Source of the DNA: an uncultured Pelagibacteraceae bacterium | Lineage (GTDB): Bacteria; Pseudomonadota; Alphaproteobacteria; Pelagibacterales; Pelagibacteraceae | Assembly: GCA_902587145.1 (NCBI GenBank) | Contig: CACIKD010000003.1 | Coordinates: 1 to 64,000 of the forward strand | Direction of reading: 5' to 3' | Length of the DNA stretch: 64,000 nt | Shown here: positions 35,972 through 45,558 of the stretch, piece after piece | Position numbering within the stretch: position 1 is the stretch's first letter | Layout: each line of letters begins with the position of its first letter | Position numbers and translations under genes: made by a program | Notes under the pieces: generated by a model | What the model was told of the DNA's origin: nothing | Database searches by the model: none | The model's input: only the letters and a program-made list of their open reading frames with translations

Positions 35972-37492
35972 TTAGGATAAAATTTTTGGTAATAAAACTT
36001 CTACCTGTGCTCCTCTTTGATTAACTCTATTTGACGCAGCTATTGCCCCTTTATGCAGCTCAACAATATTTTTGGCGATATTTAAGCCTAGACCAGAGTG
36101 TTCACCGAATTTGGATGGTCTATTACTATAAAATCGCTTAAAGATTTTTTGAGGTGAGGCTTCAGTAAAACCTGGCCCTTGGTCTTTGATAGTCATAACA
36201 AAATTATTTGAAGTTTCAGTAAGATTGATTTCAATTTTTTGTTGGTCTTTACTGAATGAAATAGCGTTATCAAGTAGATTAGCTATTACTTGCTCGAGTC
36301 TATTTTCTATTCCAATAATAAAATAATTTTTTTCATTCTTGTTAGAAAAATTTGTTAAAATTTGAATTTTTTTATTTTGATTTATAAGATCTTGTCTAAA
36401 GTCTTCAACTACATTTGAAATAATTTTCATTAAATTTACCTTTAACATTTTTTCTCGAGATAAGGATGCTTCATCTTTTAACATTTGAGAATAGTCCGTA
36501 ATTAATCTTTCAATTCTTTCCACATCATGGTTGATTATTTCGAATAATTTATTTCTATCTTTTTGGTTATCAGTTTTATCTAAAAGTTCTGATGCCCCTT
36601 TCAAAGAAGCTAGTGGATTTCTTATTTCATGTGCTAAATCTGTAGAAAAAGTCTCTGCTCTTTTGGTTCTTTTTTGAAGTTCTTTAGTCATTTCATCAAT
36701 AGATTTGGTGAGTTTACCAACCTCGTCTTCTCTTACGAAAAACTTTTGAATATCTATATTTTGATCTGATTTGTTTTTTATTGCTTCAGTAAATGAAACT
36801 AAAAATCCAATTGGCTTCAAAATATATTTGTTTAGGAATAATGAAAAAATTAAAATTACTAAAGCAATAGCTAAAACAGTTCTTATTATAAAGTTTTTTC
36901 TTTCCGAAACTGCTATTAAAATATCATTTGCCTCATTTGTAACCACTATATAGCCAACAGTAATATTCTTTAATTTTAACTCACTTATAGTACTGACAAA
37001 AAAATTATTATTAATTTCATTCTCAATAGTAATTGGTTGATCTTTATATTGTGTTCTAATTTTGTTTGAGATTAAACTTTGCTCAGAGCCATCCTCTAAT
37101 AATGGTTTTATCTGGGACTCTTTCCTCTCTACACCTTCTTCAATAACTTCATCTGATTTTTCAAAAACACTTGTGTCTAAATCTAATATATTGGTATCTC
37201 CTATCAATTCAAATTCGTTGGAAAAAAATTGAACTCTGTCTAAGCCTTGAAAAAGAAATCTTGTTGAAAGTAAAAACTTTTTGATACCTTCTTTGTCAAA
37301 CTCAACCCCAAGTCTCTCAATGTGATCGGATGTATTATTTATTATTATGAAATGACTAGATGAAACTTTTTTGACTAAATTTGGTTGAATGGCATTTAAA
37401 TAAAGTATTGTGAACAAACCTAGTATAGAAAAAATAGATAGATTAAAGAGTAGAAATTTTCTTAAAATTGATGATGTTTTTTTCTTTTTCAT
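35972..37492 (-). CDS. chvG: Sensor histidine kinase, ChvG family
   Basis: 506-aa inner-membrane kinase: first span about 13-33, periplasmic domain about 34-200, second span about 201-220, HAMP (about 221-275), phospho-acceptor H288 in DLAHEIRNPLASL, and an ATPase domain with NLLDNAISFSKD, DQGPGFTE and GLGLNIAKNIV. Pairing with the adjacent ChvI (1-bp overlap) identifies the alphaproteobacterial ChvG/ExoS system that senses envelope or acid stress. The usual hprK is not adjacent; ahcY follows. Confidence 0.92.
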   Translation of the reverse strand: MKKKKTSSILRKFLLFNLSIFSILGLFTILYLNAIQPNLVKKVSSSHFIIINNTSDHIERLGVEFDKEGIKKFLLSTRFLFQGLDRVQFFSNEFELIGDTNILDLDTSVFEKSDEVIEEGVERKESQIKPLLEDGSEQSLISNKIRTQYKDQPITIENEINNNFFVSTISELKLKNITVGYIVVTNEANDILIAVSERKNFIIRTVLAIALVILIFSLFLNKYILKPIGFLVSFTEAIKNKSDQNIDIQKFFVREDEVGKLTKSIDEMTKELQKRTKRAETFSTDLAHEIRNPLASLKGASELLDKTDNQKDRNKLFEIINHDVERIERLITDYSQMLKDEASLSREKMLKVNLMKIISNVVEDFRQDLINQNKKIQILTNFSNKNEKNYFIIGIENRLEQVIANLLDNAISFSKDQQKIEINLTETSNNFVMTIKDQGPGFTEASPQKIFKRFYSNRPSKFGEHSGLGLNIAKNIVELHKGAIAASNRVNQRGAQVEVLLPKILS

Positions 37493-38190
37493 TAACTAAC
37501 ATTCCATCTATATCCACTTCCATACCTTGTTTCAATTGCTGAAAATTTTTCATCCACTCTTTTAAATTTCTTACGAATTCTTTTAACATGGCTATCAATT
37601 GTTCTATCCTCAATTTCAGTATTTTCCTTATAAGCAATATCCATTAAATGAGCTCTTTCCTTAATTACCCCTGGTCTTTTTGCTAACTCTTTAACTATTA
37701 AAAATTCTGTTGTTGTAAGTTTATCTGGAAGTGCCTTTCCATTCCATTCACATTCCAATTGAGAAGGATCTAATTTTAATTTTCCGTGGGTTATTATATT
37801 TTTAGTATCTTCTACTTTTTCCGTTTTCTTTCTCAATTGAACTCTAATTCTTTCAACCAAAACTTTCATTGAAAAACCCCCAGATTTTTTTACAAAATCG
37901 TCAGCTCCAAGTTTTAGGCCAAGTAACTCGTCTACTTCTTCATCTTTAGAGGTTAAAAAAATTATTGGTATAGACATTTTTTTCCTAATTTTTTTAAGTA
38001 ATTCTTCCCCATCCATTCTTGGCATTTTAATGTCTAAAATAGCTAGGTCAGGAGGATTTCTTGTAAGTCCTATTAGTGCTGACTCACCATCAATATATGT
38101 TTGAACTTTAAAACCTTCTCTTTCTAAAGCGATGCTAATGCTAGTCAAAAGATTTCTGTCATCATCTACTAAAGCAATCGTGTGACTCAT
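37492..38190 (-). CDS. chvI: Response regulator, ChvI family
   Basis: 232-aa OmpR/PhoB-type regulator: receiver domain with D9/D10/D11 acidic pocket, phospho-acceptor D53 (ILDIKMP) and K103 region (LTSKDEE), and a C-terminal winged-helix domain (about 135-228) ending VKRIRKKFKRVDEKFSAIETRYGSGYRW. In the genus-wide ChvGI system it controls envelope and exopolysaccharide genes. It overlaps its kinase by one base. Upstream is polA on the same strand. Confidence 0.94.
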   Translation of the reverse strand: MSHTIALVDDDRNLLTSISIALEREGFKVQTYIDGESALIGLTRNPPDLAILDIKMPRMDGEELLKKIRKKMSIPIIFLTSKDEEVDELLGLKLGADDFVKKSGGFSMKVLVERIRVQLRKKTEKVEDTKNIITHGKLKLDPSQLECEWNGKALPDKLTTTEFLIVKELAKRPGVIKERAHLMDIAYKENTEIEDRTIDSHVKRIRKKFKRVDEKFSAIETRYGSGYRWNVS

Positions 38191-38240
38191 AATTAAGTTT
38201 TCATAATTAAATTGTCAAAATTTAGGCGCCAATATATTTA

Positions 38241-41012
38241 TTAATGGGCCTCTCCCCAATTATATCCTGAATTTACATTTACTTCCAATGGAATTGAAAA
38301 CATGTGGTGTTCAGAAGAAGAAACTGAAGTCATAACCTGTTTTATCAATTTCTCATTGTTTTTTTGTTCTTTTAACGAACTTTCAAAAACTAACTCGTCG
38401 TGTATCTGAAGCAACATTTTAGCGCTAATTTTTTTTTCTTTTTCAGTCACTCTATCAATTTCAATCATTGCTAGCCTTATTATGTCCGCTGCAGATCCTT
38501 GAATAGGAGCGTTAATTGCAGCTCTTTCTTGAAATGATCTAATACTAAAATTTTTATCATTAATACTTCTAAAATGTATTCTTCTTCCAAAGATATTGTT
38601 CACGTATCCATTCTTTCTACAAAATTTAATCGTGCTATTCATATAATCTTTGATTTCAGGAAACTTCTTAAAATATTCATTAATAAAATCTTGGGCTTCT
38701 TGGTTAGAAACTGAAATTTGTTTTGCTAAACCATATTGAGTAATTCCGTATATGATTCCAAAGTTTATAGCTTTTGCTTTTCTTCTTAAATCTTCATTAA
38801 TCTTATTAATAGGAACGTTAAAAACTTGGCTAGCTGTTAAAGAATGAATATCTTCGTTATTTTTAAATGCTTTTTTTAACTCCTTAACGTCTGCCATATC
38901 AGCAAGTATTCTCATTTCAATCTGACTATAATCAGCGGAAATAAGTATATTATCCTTATCTGCAATAAATGCTTTTCTAATTTCCTTACCATCAGCAGAC
39001 TTAATGGGTATATTTTGTAAATTCGGGTCACTAGAAGCAAGTCTACCAGTATTTGTAGCTGCTAATAAAAAAGATGTGTGAACTCTTTTAGTTTTATTAT
39101 TTATGTGATCTTGTAAAGCATCAGTATAAGTGCTTTTCAATTTAGAATCTTGTCTCCATTCAATGATAAGTCTAGGAAATTTATGACCTGTTAATGCTAA
39201 ATCTTCAAGGACTTTAGCACTAGTTGCTAAGCTACCTTTCTTAGTTTTTTTAAGCTTAGCAATCTTTAGATCATTATAAATTATTTCACCTAATTGTTTG
39301 GGCGAGCCTATATTGAACTTTTTGCCAGAAAGTTTATAAATTTCTTTTTCTTTTTTTAATAATCTTTCTTCAAATTTTTTAGATAATTTTTTCAAATAAC
39401 TATCATCTATTTTTATTCCATTCATTTCTAATTTCGATAAAAGTTTAATCATGGGTTTTTCAAATACCTCATAAATTTTGTTGAGTTTTTCTCTGTCTAC
39501 TCTATCTTTTAGAGCATTATAAAGACGTAATGTTACGTCAGCATCTTCAGCTGCATATTTTGTGGCTTCTTTTAAATTTATATCAGAAAAGTTTAATTGT
39601 TTTTTACCTGTGCCTACGACTTCTTTGTAAGAAATTGTTTTATGGCCTAAATGAATCTCAGACAATGTATCCATATTATGTCTATTATTTCCAGCATCTA
39701 AGGTATACGAAAGAAGCATAGTGTCTTCGACTGGTTCTATATTTATTCCATATTTTTTAAAAATCATTAAATCATATTTAATATTTTGACCTATTTTTTT
39801 TATACTTGGATCTTCAAGAATTCTTTTTAACTTTTTGATTACAAATTCTTTACTTAAACTTTTAAAGTTTTTATGTGCAACAGGAATATAATAAGCTTCA
39901 TTTACTTCATAACTAAAGGAAACTCCTATTAGTTGAGCATCCATTGGGTTAAGTGAAGAAGTCTCACAATCGACAGATATTATTGATTTTTCATTTAATT
40001 TTTTTATTAACTTATCTAAATCGGTTTCATTAAGTATGCTCTTATAATTGTTAGTATTTACTTCTGATTTTTTATTCGCATTTTCTTTTCTTTTTTCTGA
40101 GCTTTCATCATTTTCACCGTAAAAACTTATCGCCTGACTTAAAAGTCTATTGAACTCCATTTCTCTCAAAAAATTATATAACACCTCTTTTTTTACGTCT
40201 TTTAATATGAAGCTGCTTAATTCATCTTTTACTGGAACATTAGATTTTAATGTCACTAATTCTCTACTTAATAAAGCTTTATCTTTATTTTCTAGCAATG
40301 TTTCTCTTCTTTTATTTTGTTTAATCTCAGATGCTTTATTAAGTAAAGTATCTAGGTTTTTATATTTGTTGATCAATTCAGCGGCAGTTTTAATGCCAAT
40401 TCCAGGTACACCAGGAATATTGTCGGAAGAGTCTCCAGCTAAAGATTGAACATCAATAACTTGACTAGGTTTTACTCCAAATTTTTCTATTACTTCTTTT
40501 TCTCCAATAATTTTACTTTTCATTGGATCATACAATCTTATATCTTTTGAAACGAGTTGCATTAAATCTTTGTCGGAAGAAATTACTGTTACTTTTGCTC
40601 CTAATTTTGTAATCTGTTTTGCATAAGTCGCGATTAAATCATCAGCTTCGTAATTTAAAAGTTCTATGGATGGTAAGTTAAAAGCTTTTACAGATTTTCT
40701 TATATACTCAAATTGAGGTGCTAAATCCTCAGGCGCTTCACTTCTATTGGCTTTATAATCTTGATAAATTTCATTTCTAAAGTTTTTTCTAGCAGAATCA
40801 AAAATTACTGCAAAGTGAGTTGGTTTTTCTTTGCTATCATCAGCTCTCGCGTCCTCTAAAAGTTTAAAAAGCATAGAACAAAATCCACTCACTGCTCCAG
40901 TAGGCAAGCCATCACTTTTTCTTGAAAGAGGTGGTAAAGCGTAATAAGCTCTAAAAATATAACCAGAGCCATCAATTAAATAAAAATGATCTGATTTTTT
41001 AATTTTGCTCAT
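38241..41012 (-). CDS. polA: DNA polymerase I
   Basis: 923-aa family A polymerase for repair and Okazaki-fragment processing. N-terminal 5'-3' exonuclease (about 8-260, with DGSGYIFRAYYAL and LAGDSSDNIPGVPGIG), middle 3'-5' exonuclease retaining the DxE motif (ISVDCETSSLNP), and the C-terminal polymerase with SADYSQIEMRILAD (motif A), RRKAKAINFGIIYG (motif B) and LQIHDELVFE (motif C). All three activities appear intact. Length is normal. Confidence 0.97.
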   Translation of the reverse strand: MSKIKKSDHFYLIDGSGYIFRAYYALPPLSRKSDGLPTGAVSGFCSMLFKLLEDARADDSKEKPTHFAVIFDSARKNFRNEIYQDYKANRSEAPEDLAPQFEYIRKSVKAFNLPSIELLNYEADDLIATYAKQITKLGAKVTVISSDKDLMQLVSKDIRLYDPMKSKIIGEKEVIEKFGVKPSQVIDVQSLAGDSSDNIPGVPGIGIKTAAELINKYKNLDTLLNKASEIKQNKRRETLLENKDKALLSRELVTLKSNVPVKDELSSFILKDVKKEVLYNFLREMEFNRLLSQAISFYGENDESSEKRKENANKKSEVNTNNYKSILNETDLDKLIKKLNEKSIISVDCETSSLNPMDAQLIGVSFSYEVNEAYYIPVAHKNFKSLSKEFVIKKLKRILEDPSIKKIGQNIKYDLMIFKKYGINIEPVEDTMLLSYTLDAGNNRHNMDTLSEIHLGHKTISYKEVVGTGKKQLNFSDINLKEATKYAAEDADVTLRLYNALKDRVDREKLNKIYEVFEKPMIKLLSKLEMNGIKIDDSYLKKLSKKFEERLLKKEKEIYKLSGKKFNIGSPKQLGEIIYNDLKIAKLKKTKKGSLATSAKVLEDLALTGHKFPRLIIEWRQDSKLKSTYTDALQDHINNKTKRVHTSFLLAATNTGRLASSDPNLQNIPIKSADGKEIRKAFIADKDNILISADYSQIEMRILADMADVKELKKAFKNNEDIHSLTASQVFNVPINKINEDLRRKAKAINFGIIYGITQYGLAKQISVSNQEAQDFINEYFKKFPEIKDYMNSTIKFCRKNGYVNNIFGRRIHFRSINDKNFSIRSFQERAAINAPIQGSAADIIRLAMIEIDRVTEKEKKISAKMLLQIHDELVFESSLKEQKNNEKLIKQVMTSVSSSEHHMFSIPLEVNVNSGYNWGEAH

Positions 41013-41051
41013 AACTTATAATACCTAAATTTAATGTTATATTAAAATTTT

Positions 41052-41984
41052 ATGATGAAAACTGCTTTATCTGTTGAAAACCTTTCCAAAGTATATTTGG
41101 GAGACAAAAAAAAGGCCACTAAGATTAATGCATTAAATAATATTACTCTTGAAGTGAAACAAGGTGAAATTTTTGGTTTATTGGGGCCTAACGGAGCTGG
41201 GAAAACGACTTTCTTAAGCATATTAGCTGGCACGGTTATTAAAACTAATGGCAAAGTAAATGTTTGGGGATTTGATCTTGATAAAAATCCAAGACAAGTT
41301 AGAGCGTCAATTGGTATCGTGCCTCAAGAGGTAAATTTAGATGCCTTTTTTAGTCCTAAAAAATTATTAGATTTACAAGCAGGTCTTTACGGAATTAAAA
41401 ATAGTCAGAAAATAACAGATACAATTTTAAAGTTAGTCTCTTTAGATGAACAGGCTGATAGTTATTCAAGAAATCTATCTGGAGGTATGAAAAGAAGATT
41501 ATTAATTGCTAAAGCAATGGTCCATCAACCACCAATACTAGTTTTGGATGAACCAACTGCTGGGGTTGATGTAGAGCTGAGAAAAAACCTATGGAAAAAT
41601 GTAAAAGAACTTAACAAAATAGGTGTAACAATTATTTTAACTACTCACTATTTGTTTGAAGCTCAAGAAATGTGTGACCGTATCGCAATTATTAATAAGG
41701 GAAATTTAGTAGCTTTAGATACTACAAAAAAACTTTTAGATAGAATAAAAATAAAAAAAATTTTATTTAAATTAAAAAAGTTTGAAACGAATATTATTCT
41801 GAAACTTCCAAATGTGAAGTTTTTTGTTGAGTCGAATGATACTATTGTTGTAAGTTACGAAAAAGATACAATTAATTTTGAAGAGTTAACGAATTACCTG
41901 AAAGAAAAAAACTTGAAAATACTCGATATTTCAATAGATGAAGGTGATCTTGAGGATGTTTTTATTCAGTTAACAAAAAACTAG
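41052..41984 (+). CDS. ABC transporter ATP-binding protein, ABC-2/NatA type
   Basis: 310-aa ATPase: Walker A GPNGAGKTTF (about 46-55), Q-loop VPQEVNL, signature LSGGMKRRLLIAKAM, Walker B ILVLDEPTAGVD, H-loop TTHYLFEA, and a C-terminal extension of about 85 residues typical of ABC-2 exporter ATPases (NatA, YadG, CcmA-like). No permease gene is adjacent: the next gene is BioY. The extension and motifs differ from ECF EcfA ATPases, so I do not regard it as BioY's energiser. Divergent from polA. Confidence 0.92.
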   Translation: MMKTALSVENLSKVYLGDKKKATKINALNNITLEVKQGEIFGLLGPNGAGKTTFLSILAGTVIKTNGKVNVWGFDLDKNPRQVRASIGIVPQEVNLDAFFSPKKLLDLQAGLYGIKNSQKITDTILKLVSLDEQADSYSRNLSGGMKRRLLIAKAMVHQPPILVLDEPTAGVDVELRKNLWKNVKELNKIGVTIILTTHYLFEAQEMCDRIAIINKGNLVALDTTKKLLDRIKIKKILFKLKKFETNIILKLPNVKFFVESNDTIVVSYEKDTINFEELTNYLKEKNLKILDISIDEGDLEDVFIQLTKN

Positions 41985-42015
41985 ATAAATTCTTGAAATA
42001 AAGGTAAATTTAAAT

Positions 42016-42579
42016 ATGGAATCAGTAAAAAGTTTAAAACATATAAATATTCTTAAATACTTCCTAGTAATTTTGATAAGTTCAACTTTACTAGCAATTT
42101 CAGCAAAACTTAAAATACCATTTTATCCTGTGCCTATGACTATGCAAACATTTGTGGTGCTTTTGATAGGTGTTTGTTTTGGTTGGAAATTAGGAGGAAC
42201 TATTATTACTTTTTATTTATTAGAAGGCATATTTGGTTTGCCTGTTTTTTCCGGGACACCTGAAAAGGGTTCAGGAGTAATATACTTTATTGGTCCAACT
42301 ATGGGATATTTAATAGGCTTTGTATTTGCTGCAATTCTTAGTGGTTTTTTTAAATTCGATAAAAATATTATTTTAAATTTTTTAAAATTAATTTTAAGCG
42401 TTAGTGTTATTTACTTTTTAGGTATTGTTTGGCTTGGGTCTTTAATTGGATGGGATAAACCAATTATTGATTTAGGGGTAAAACCTTTTTTATTAGCTGA
42501 GCTTTTTAAGATAACATTACTTTCATTAATAGTAACATTATTAAATGATAAACTGTCTATTTTGAAAAAGTGGCTGTAA
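42016..42579 (+). CDS. bioY: BioY family biotin transporter (S component)
   Basis: 187-aa membrane protein with about six spans, the substrate-binding component for biotin uptake. Typical N-terminal LKIPFYPVPMTMQTFVVLLIGVCFGWKLGG and GTPEKGSGVIYFIGPTMGYLIGF segments. BioY can act alone at low affinity or with EcfAT/BioMN partners. None are visible here. It suggests biotin auxotrophy or scavenging. Convergent with regA, with a 2-bp gap. Confidence 0.93.
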   Translation: MESVKSLKHINILKYFLVILISSTLLAISAKLKIPFYPVPMTMQTFVVLLIGVCFGWKLGGTIITFYLLEGIFGLPVFSGTPEKGSGVIYFIGPTMGYLIGFVFAAILSGFFKFDKNIILNFLKLILSVSVIYFLGIVWLGSLIGWDKPIIDLGVKPFLLAELFKITLLSLIVTLLNDKLSILKKWL

Positions 42580-42581
42580 GA

Positions 42582-43154
42582 CTATCTTGGTGATCTTTTG
42601 GATAAAATTCTCTGTAAAGTTCTTCGGTGCATTTTTAGACGTCTAGCGGTTTCAGAGACGTTTCTATTGCATAATTCAAAAACTCTATGAATATGCTCCC
42701 ATTTTACTCTATCAGCTGACATTGGATTCTCAGGTGGTTTTGCTTTTGATTCTGGCGATGCCAATAAAGCTGATTCAACATCATCTGCATCAACAGGTTT
42801 AGCAATATAATCAATTGCTCCTGCTTTTACAGCTGCCACAGCTGTTGGTAAGTTTCCATATCCGGTAAGCATTACAATTCGGCTGTCAGACTTGTGTTTG
42901 GAAAGCTCTTTTATGACATCGAGCCCATTGCCATCTTCCAACCTAAGGTCTACTACAGCGAAATTAGGGGGTGTTTTTTTAACAATTTCAAGCCCTTCAG
43001 CCACAGTTTTGGCCTCTTTTACCACAAAACCTTTCTTTTCCATTGCTCTTGATAATCTTCCTCTAAGAGGATCGTCATCATCAAGGATTAACAAGGATTT
43101 ATCTTGAAAATCACCCAGATTTAGCTGAGGGGTTTGTAAATTTGTTTTTCTCAT
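42582..43154 (-). CDS. regA: Redox response regulator RegA/ActR/PrrA
   Basis: 190-aa two-domain regulator: receiver with acidic pocket DDDD (25-28), phospho-acceptor D69 (FAVVDLRLEDG) and YIAKPVDADD, a Pro-rich linker (SKAKPPENPMS) and a Fis-type helix-turn-helix (NVSETARRLKMHRRTLQRILSK). This matches RegA closely, including the linker and HTH. It governs redox-responsive genes (respiration, carbon and nitrogen metabolism). Its kinase partner regB lies 3.3 kb away at 46430-47719, not adjacent. Confidence 0.93.
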   Translation of the reverse strand: MRKTNLQTPQLNLGDFQDKSLLILDDDDPLRGRLSRAMEKKGFVVKEAKTVAEGLEIVKKTPPNFAVVDLRLEDGNGLDVIKELSKHKSDSRIVMLTGYGNLPTAVAAVKAGAIDYIAKPVDADDVESALLASPESKAKPPENPMSADRVKWEHIHRVFELCNRNVSETARRLKMHRRTLQRILSKRSPR

Positions 43155-43168
43155 AATTTGCTATATGG

Positions 43169-43183
43169 GTGCTCAAAGAGCAT
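43169..43183. promoter_or_regulatory. Small hairpin in the regA leader
   Basis: TGCTC (43170-43174) - AAA - GAGCA (43178-43182), with a flanking G-U extension, lies about 15 bp upstream of the regA ATG. It could be a leader hairpin or a protein-binding dyad in the 178-bp regA/decarboxylase divergent region. Low confidence; a 5-bp dyad is not rare. Confidence 0.25.
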
Positions 43184-43332
43184 TTACAACCTCTTGGGAA
43201 AAAGATTCTAACATATCAGCCTTGCATTTTTTACTTTACATAAGGTGAAAAAACACTAAAAGCGAAACAAATAAGAGTTTTTTATAAATTTTTTGAAAGC
43301 TCTTTTGTGTTAATTAATGGGGGACACATGAA

Positions 43333-44511
43333 ATGGAAAAATTTAATAGCGTTAACGAATTAGTTAACAAACTTAAACCAGTAAATCCTGTATACTGTAT
43401 ACGCCCAGATACCATAAAAAATTCAATTAAAGTTTTTAAAGATAAGTTTCCAGGTAAAATATTATATGCTGTTAAGACCAATCCGAATGAATATGTTCTT
43501 AAACATATAATTAAAAACGGAGTGGAAAGATTTGACGTTGCCTCAATTAATGAGGTTAAACTTATAAGAAAACTTAGTCCTAAGTCAAAATTATACTTTA
43601 TGCACCCTATTAAAAGCAGGGAGGACATTACATCCGCATATTTTGATTACAGTGTAAAAGATTTTTCTTTAGATACTAAAGAAGAGTTAATGAAAATACT
43701 GGATTCAACAAAAAATGCAAAAGACTTAAATTTGTTCGTAAGAATTACAGTTTCAAATGAGCATGCAGAATTAGACCTTTCAAGAAAATTTGGAGCTTTA
43801 ACAGGAGAAGCTTTAGGTTTAGTGAGACTTTGTAAACAGCATGCAAAAAAATTAGGTATTAGTTTTCACGTAGGTTCTCAATGTATGCATAAGATTTCTT
43901 TTTCAAAAGGATTAAAGGAAATTTCAAATATAATCAAAAAAACAAAAATTGTACCTGATACTATTAACGTCGGTGGAGGATTTCCCTCTCTTTATCCTGA
44001 TTTAAAACCTGAGCCTTTAGAAAATTACTTTGAAGAAATTAAAAAAGGTTTAGGTCAATTGAAACTTGAAAAAATGCCAGAAATTATTTGTGAGCCGGGA
44101 AGAGCGATAGTGGCTGAAAGTGGATCTACTATTGTACGAGTTAATCTGAGAAAGAAAAATAAACTTTACATTAATGATGGAACTTATGGGTCCTTATTTG
44201 ATGCAGGTGTACCTAATTTTATATTACCAACAAGATTGATTACTAATGGCAGAATTCAATCTAAAAAGATAACAGCTTTTCAATTTTACGGTCCAACCTG
44301 TGATAGTTTAGATTACATGAAAGGACCTTTTTTATTACCTAATAATATTAAAGAGGGTGACTATATTGAATTAGGACAATTAGGAGCTTACGGACTAACT
44401 TTTAGAACTAAATTTAATGGTTTTTATTCAAATACTATTGTTGAGGTCAATGATAAACCAATAATGTCATTATACGACGATACTGGTAAATTTAATTACT
44501 TAGTAGCTTAA
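43333..44511 (+). CDS. Ornithine/lysine decarboxylase, group IV PLP-dependent
   Basis: 392-aa alanine-racemase-fold decarboxylase producing putrescine or cadaverine. PLP lysine K48 (ILYAVKTNP), Gly-rich PLP-phosphate loop (NVGGGFPS), CEPGRAIVAESG and catalytic C323 (YGPTCDSLD) at the partner active site. Eukaryote-like ODC fold, common in Alphaproteobacteria. Start chosen at ATG 43333 with GGGGGA Shine-Dalgarno; an earlier ATG at 43328 is out of frame. It overlaps the next gene by one base and begins a polyamine operon. Confidence 0.92.
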   Translation: MEKFNSVNELVNKLKPVNPVYCIRPDTIKNSIKVFKDKFPGKILYAVKTNPNEYVLKHIIKNGVERFDVASINEVKLIRKLSPKSKLYFMHPIKSREDITSAYFDYSVKDFSLDTKEELMKILDSTKNAKDLNLFVRITVSNEHAELDLSRKFGALTGEALGLVRLCKQHAKKLGISFHVGSQCMHKISFSKGLKEISNIIKKTKIVPDTINVGGGFPSLYPDLKPEPLENYFEEIKKGLGQLKLEKMPEIICEPGRAIVAESGSTIVRVNLRKKNKLYINDGTYGSLFDAGVPNFILPTRLITNGRIQSKKITAFQFYGPTCDSLDYMKGPFLLPNNIKEGDYIELGQLGAYGLTFRTKFNGFYSNTIVEVNDKPIMSLYDDTGKFNYLVA

Positions 44512-45557
44512 TGAATAAAAAAAGTAGTTCTGCTGCAGGACATAACAAAAAATCGTTTCTAAACAAACCTGTTGAACATATAGATATAACAAAATTTGAC
44601 TCTCGAGAAATAATTGAGTCTATGAGTAAAATGTCATTTACTTCAAGAGATACAGCTAACGCTTCAAAAATATTTAATGAAATGATTGAGGACAAGTCTT
44701 GTTCAATTTTTTTGACTTTAGCAGGCTCTACTTCAGCTGGTGGTTGTATGAAATTATATTCTGATTTAGTTAAGTACAATATGGTAGACGCTATTGTCGC
44801 TACAGGGGCTTCTATTGTGGATATGGATTTTTTTGAGGCTTTAGGTTTCAAACATTATCAAGGCTCACAGTTCGAAAATGACACCAAGTTAAGAGAAAAC
44901 TACGTTGATAGAATATACGATACATATATCGATGAAGAAGAACTACAAGCTTGTGATCAAAAGATATGTGACATTGCAAATTCTTTAGAGCCTAAAACTT
45001 ATACATCAAGAGAATTTATTAATGAAATGGGTAAGTATTTAAAAAAAAATTCAAAAAAGAAGGGTTCTTTAATCGAGACTGCTTATGATAACAATGTCCC
45101 AATTTTTTGTCCGGCATTTACAGATAGTTCAGCCGGTTTTGGATTAGTGATGCATCAGGAACAAAATCCAAAAAAACACCTTACAATTGATTCAATAAGA
45201 GAATTTAGAGAATTAACAGAAATTAAACTTAGATCTAAACAATCTGGTCTACTCATGGTTGGTGGAGGAGTGCCAAAAAACTTTATACAAGACACAGTTG
45301 TGTGTGCAGAGCTTCTGGGTAAGAAAGTAGATATGCATAAATATGCTATTCAAATAACCGTTGCTGATACTCGGGATGGTGCGTGCAGCAGCTCAACTCT
45401 CAAAGAAGCAAGTTCTTGGGGCAAAGTTGATATATCTAAAGAGCAAATGGTTTTTGCTGAAGCAACTAGTGTATTACCGTTAATTGCAAGCGATGCTTTT
45501 CATAGACAAAATTGGAAAAAGAGAGAAAAAAGAGAATTTTCCAAAATCTTTAAATAA
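44511..45557 (+). CDS. Deoxyhypusine-synthase-like protein
   Basis: 348-aa deoxyhypusine synthase family protein. The catalytic lysine is conserved: K305 in EASSWGKVDIS (human DHS K329, SWGKI). NAD-site segments LAGSTSAGG (70-78) and VATGASIVDMD (96-106) are recognisable, but the latter differs from the eukaryotic AGGVEED loop. Bacteria lack eIF5A, so it probably transfers an aminobutyl group between polyamines, for example homospermidine formation; this is inference from the family and from flanking decarboxylase and agmatinase-family genes. Coupled by 1-bp overlap to the decarboxylase. Confidence 0.88.
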   Translation: MNKKSSSAAGHNKKSFLNKPVEHIDITKFDSREIIESMSKMSFTSRDTANASKIFNEMIEDKSCSIFLTLAGSTSAGGCMKLYSDLVKYNMVDAIVATGASIVDMDFFEALGFKHYQGSQFENDTKLRENYVDRIYDTYIDEEELQACDQKICDIANSLEPKTYTSREFINEMGKYLKKNSKKKGSLIETAYDNNVPIFCPAFTDSSAGFGLVMHQEQNPKKHLTIDSIREFRELTEIKLRSKQSGLLMVGGGVPKNFIQDTVVCAELLGKKVDMHKYAIQITVADTRDGACSSSTLKEASSWGKVDISKEQMVFAEATSVLPLIASDAFHRQNWKKREKREFSKIFK

Positions 45558-45558
45558 A

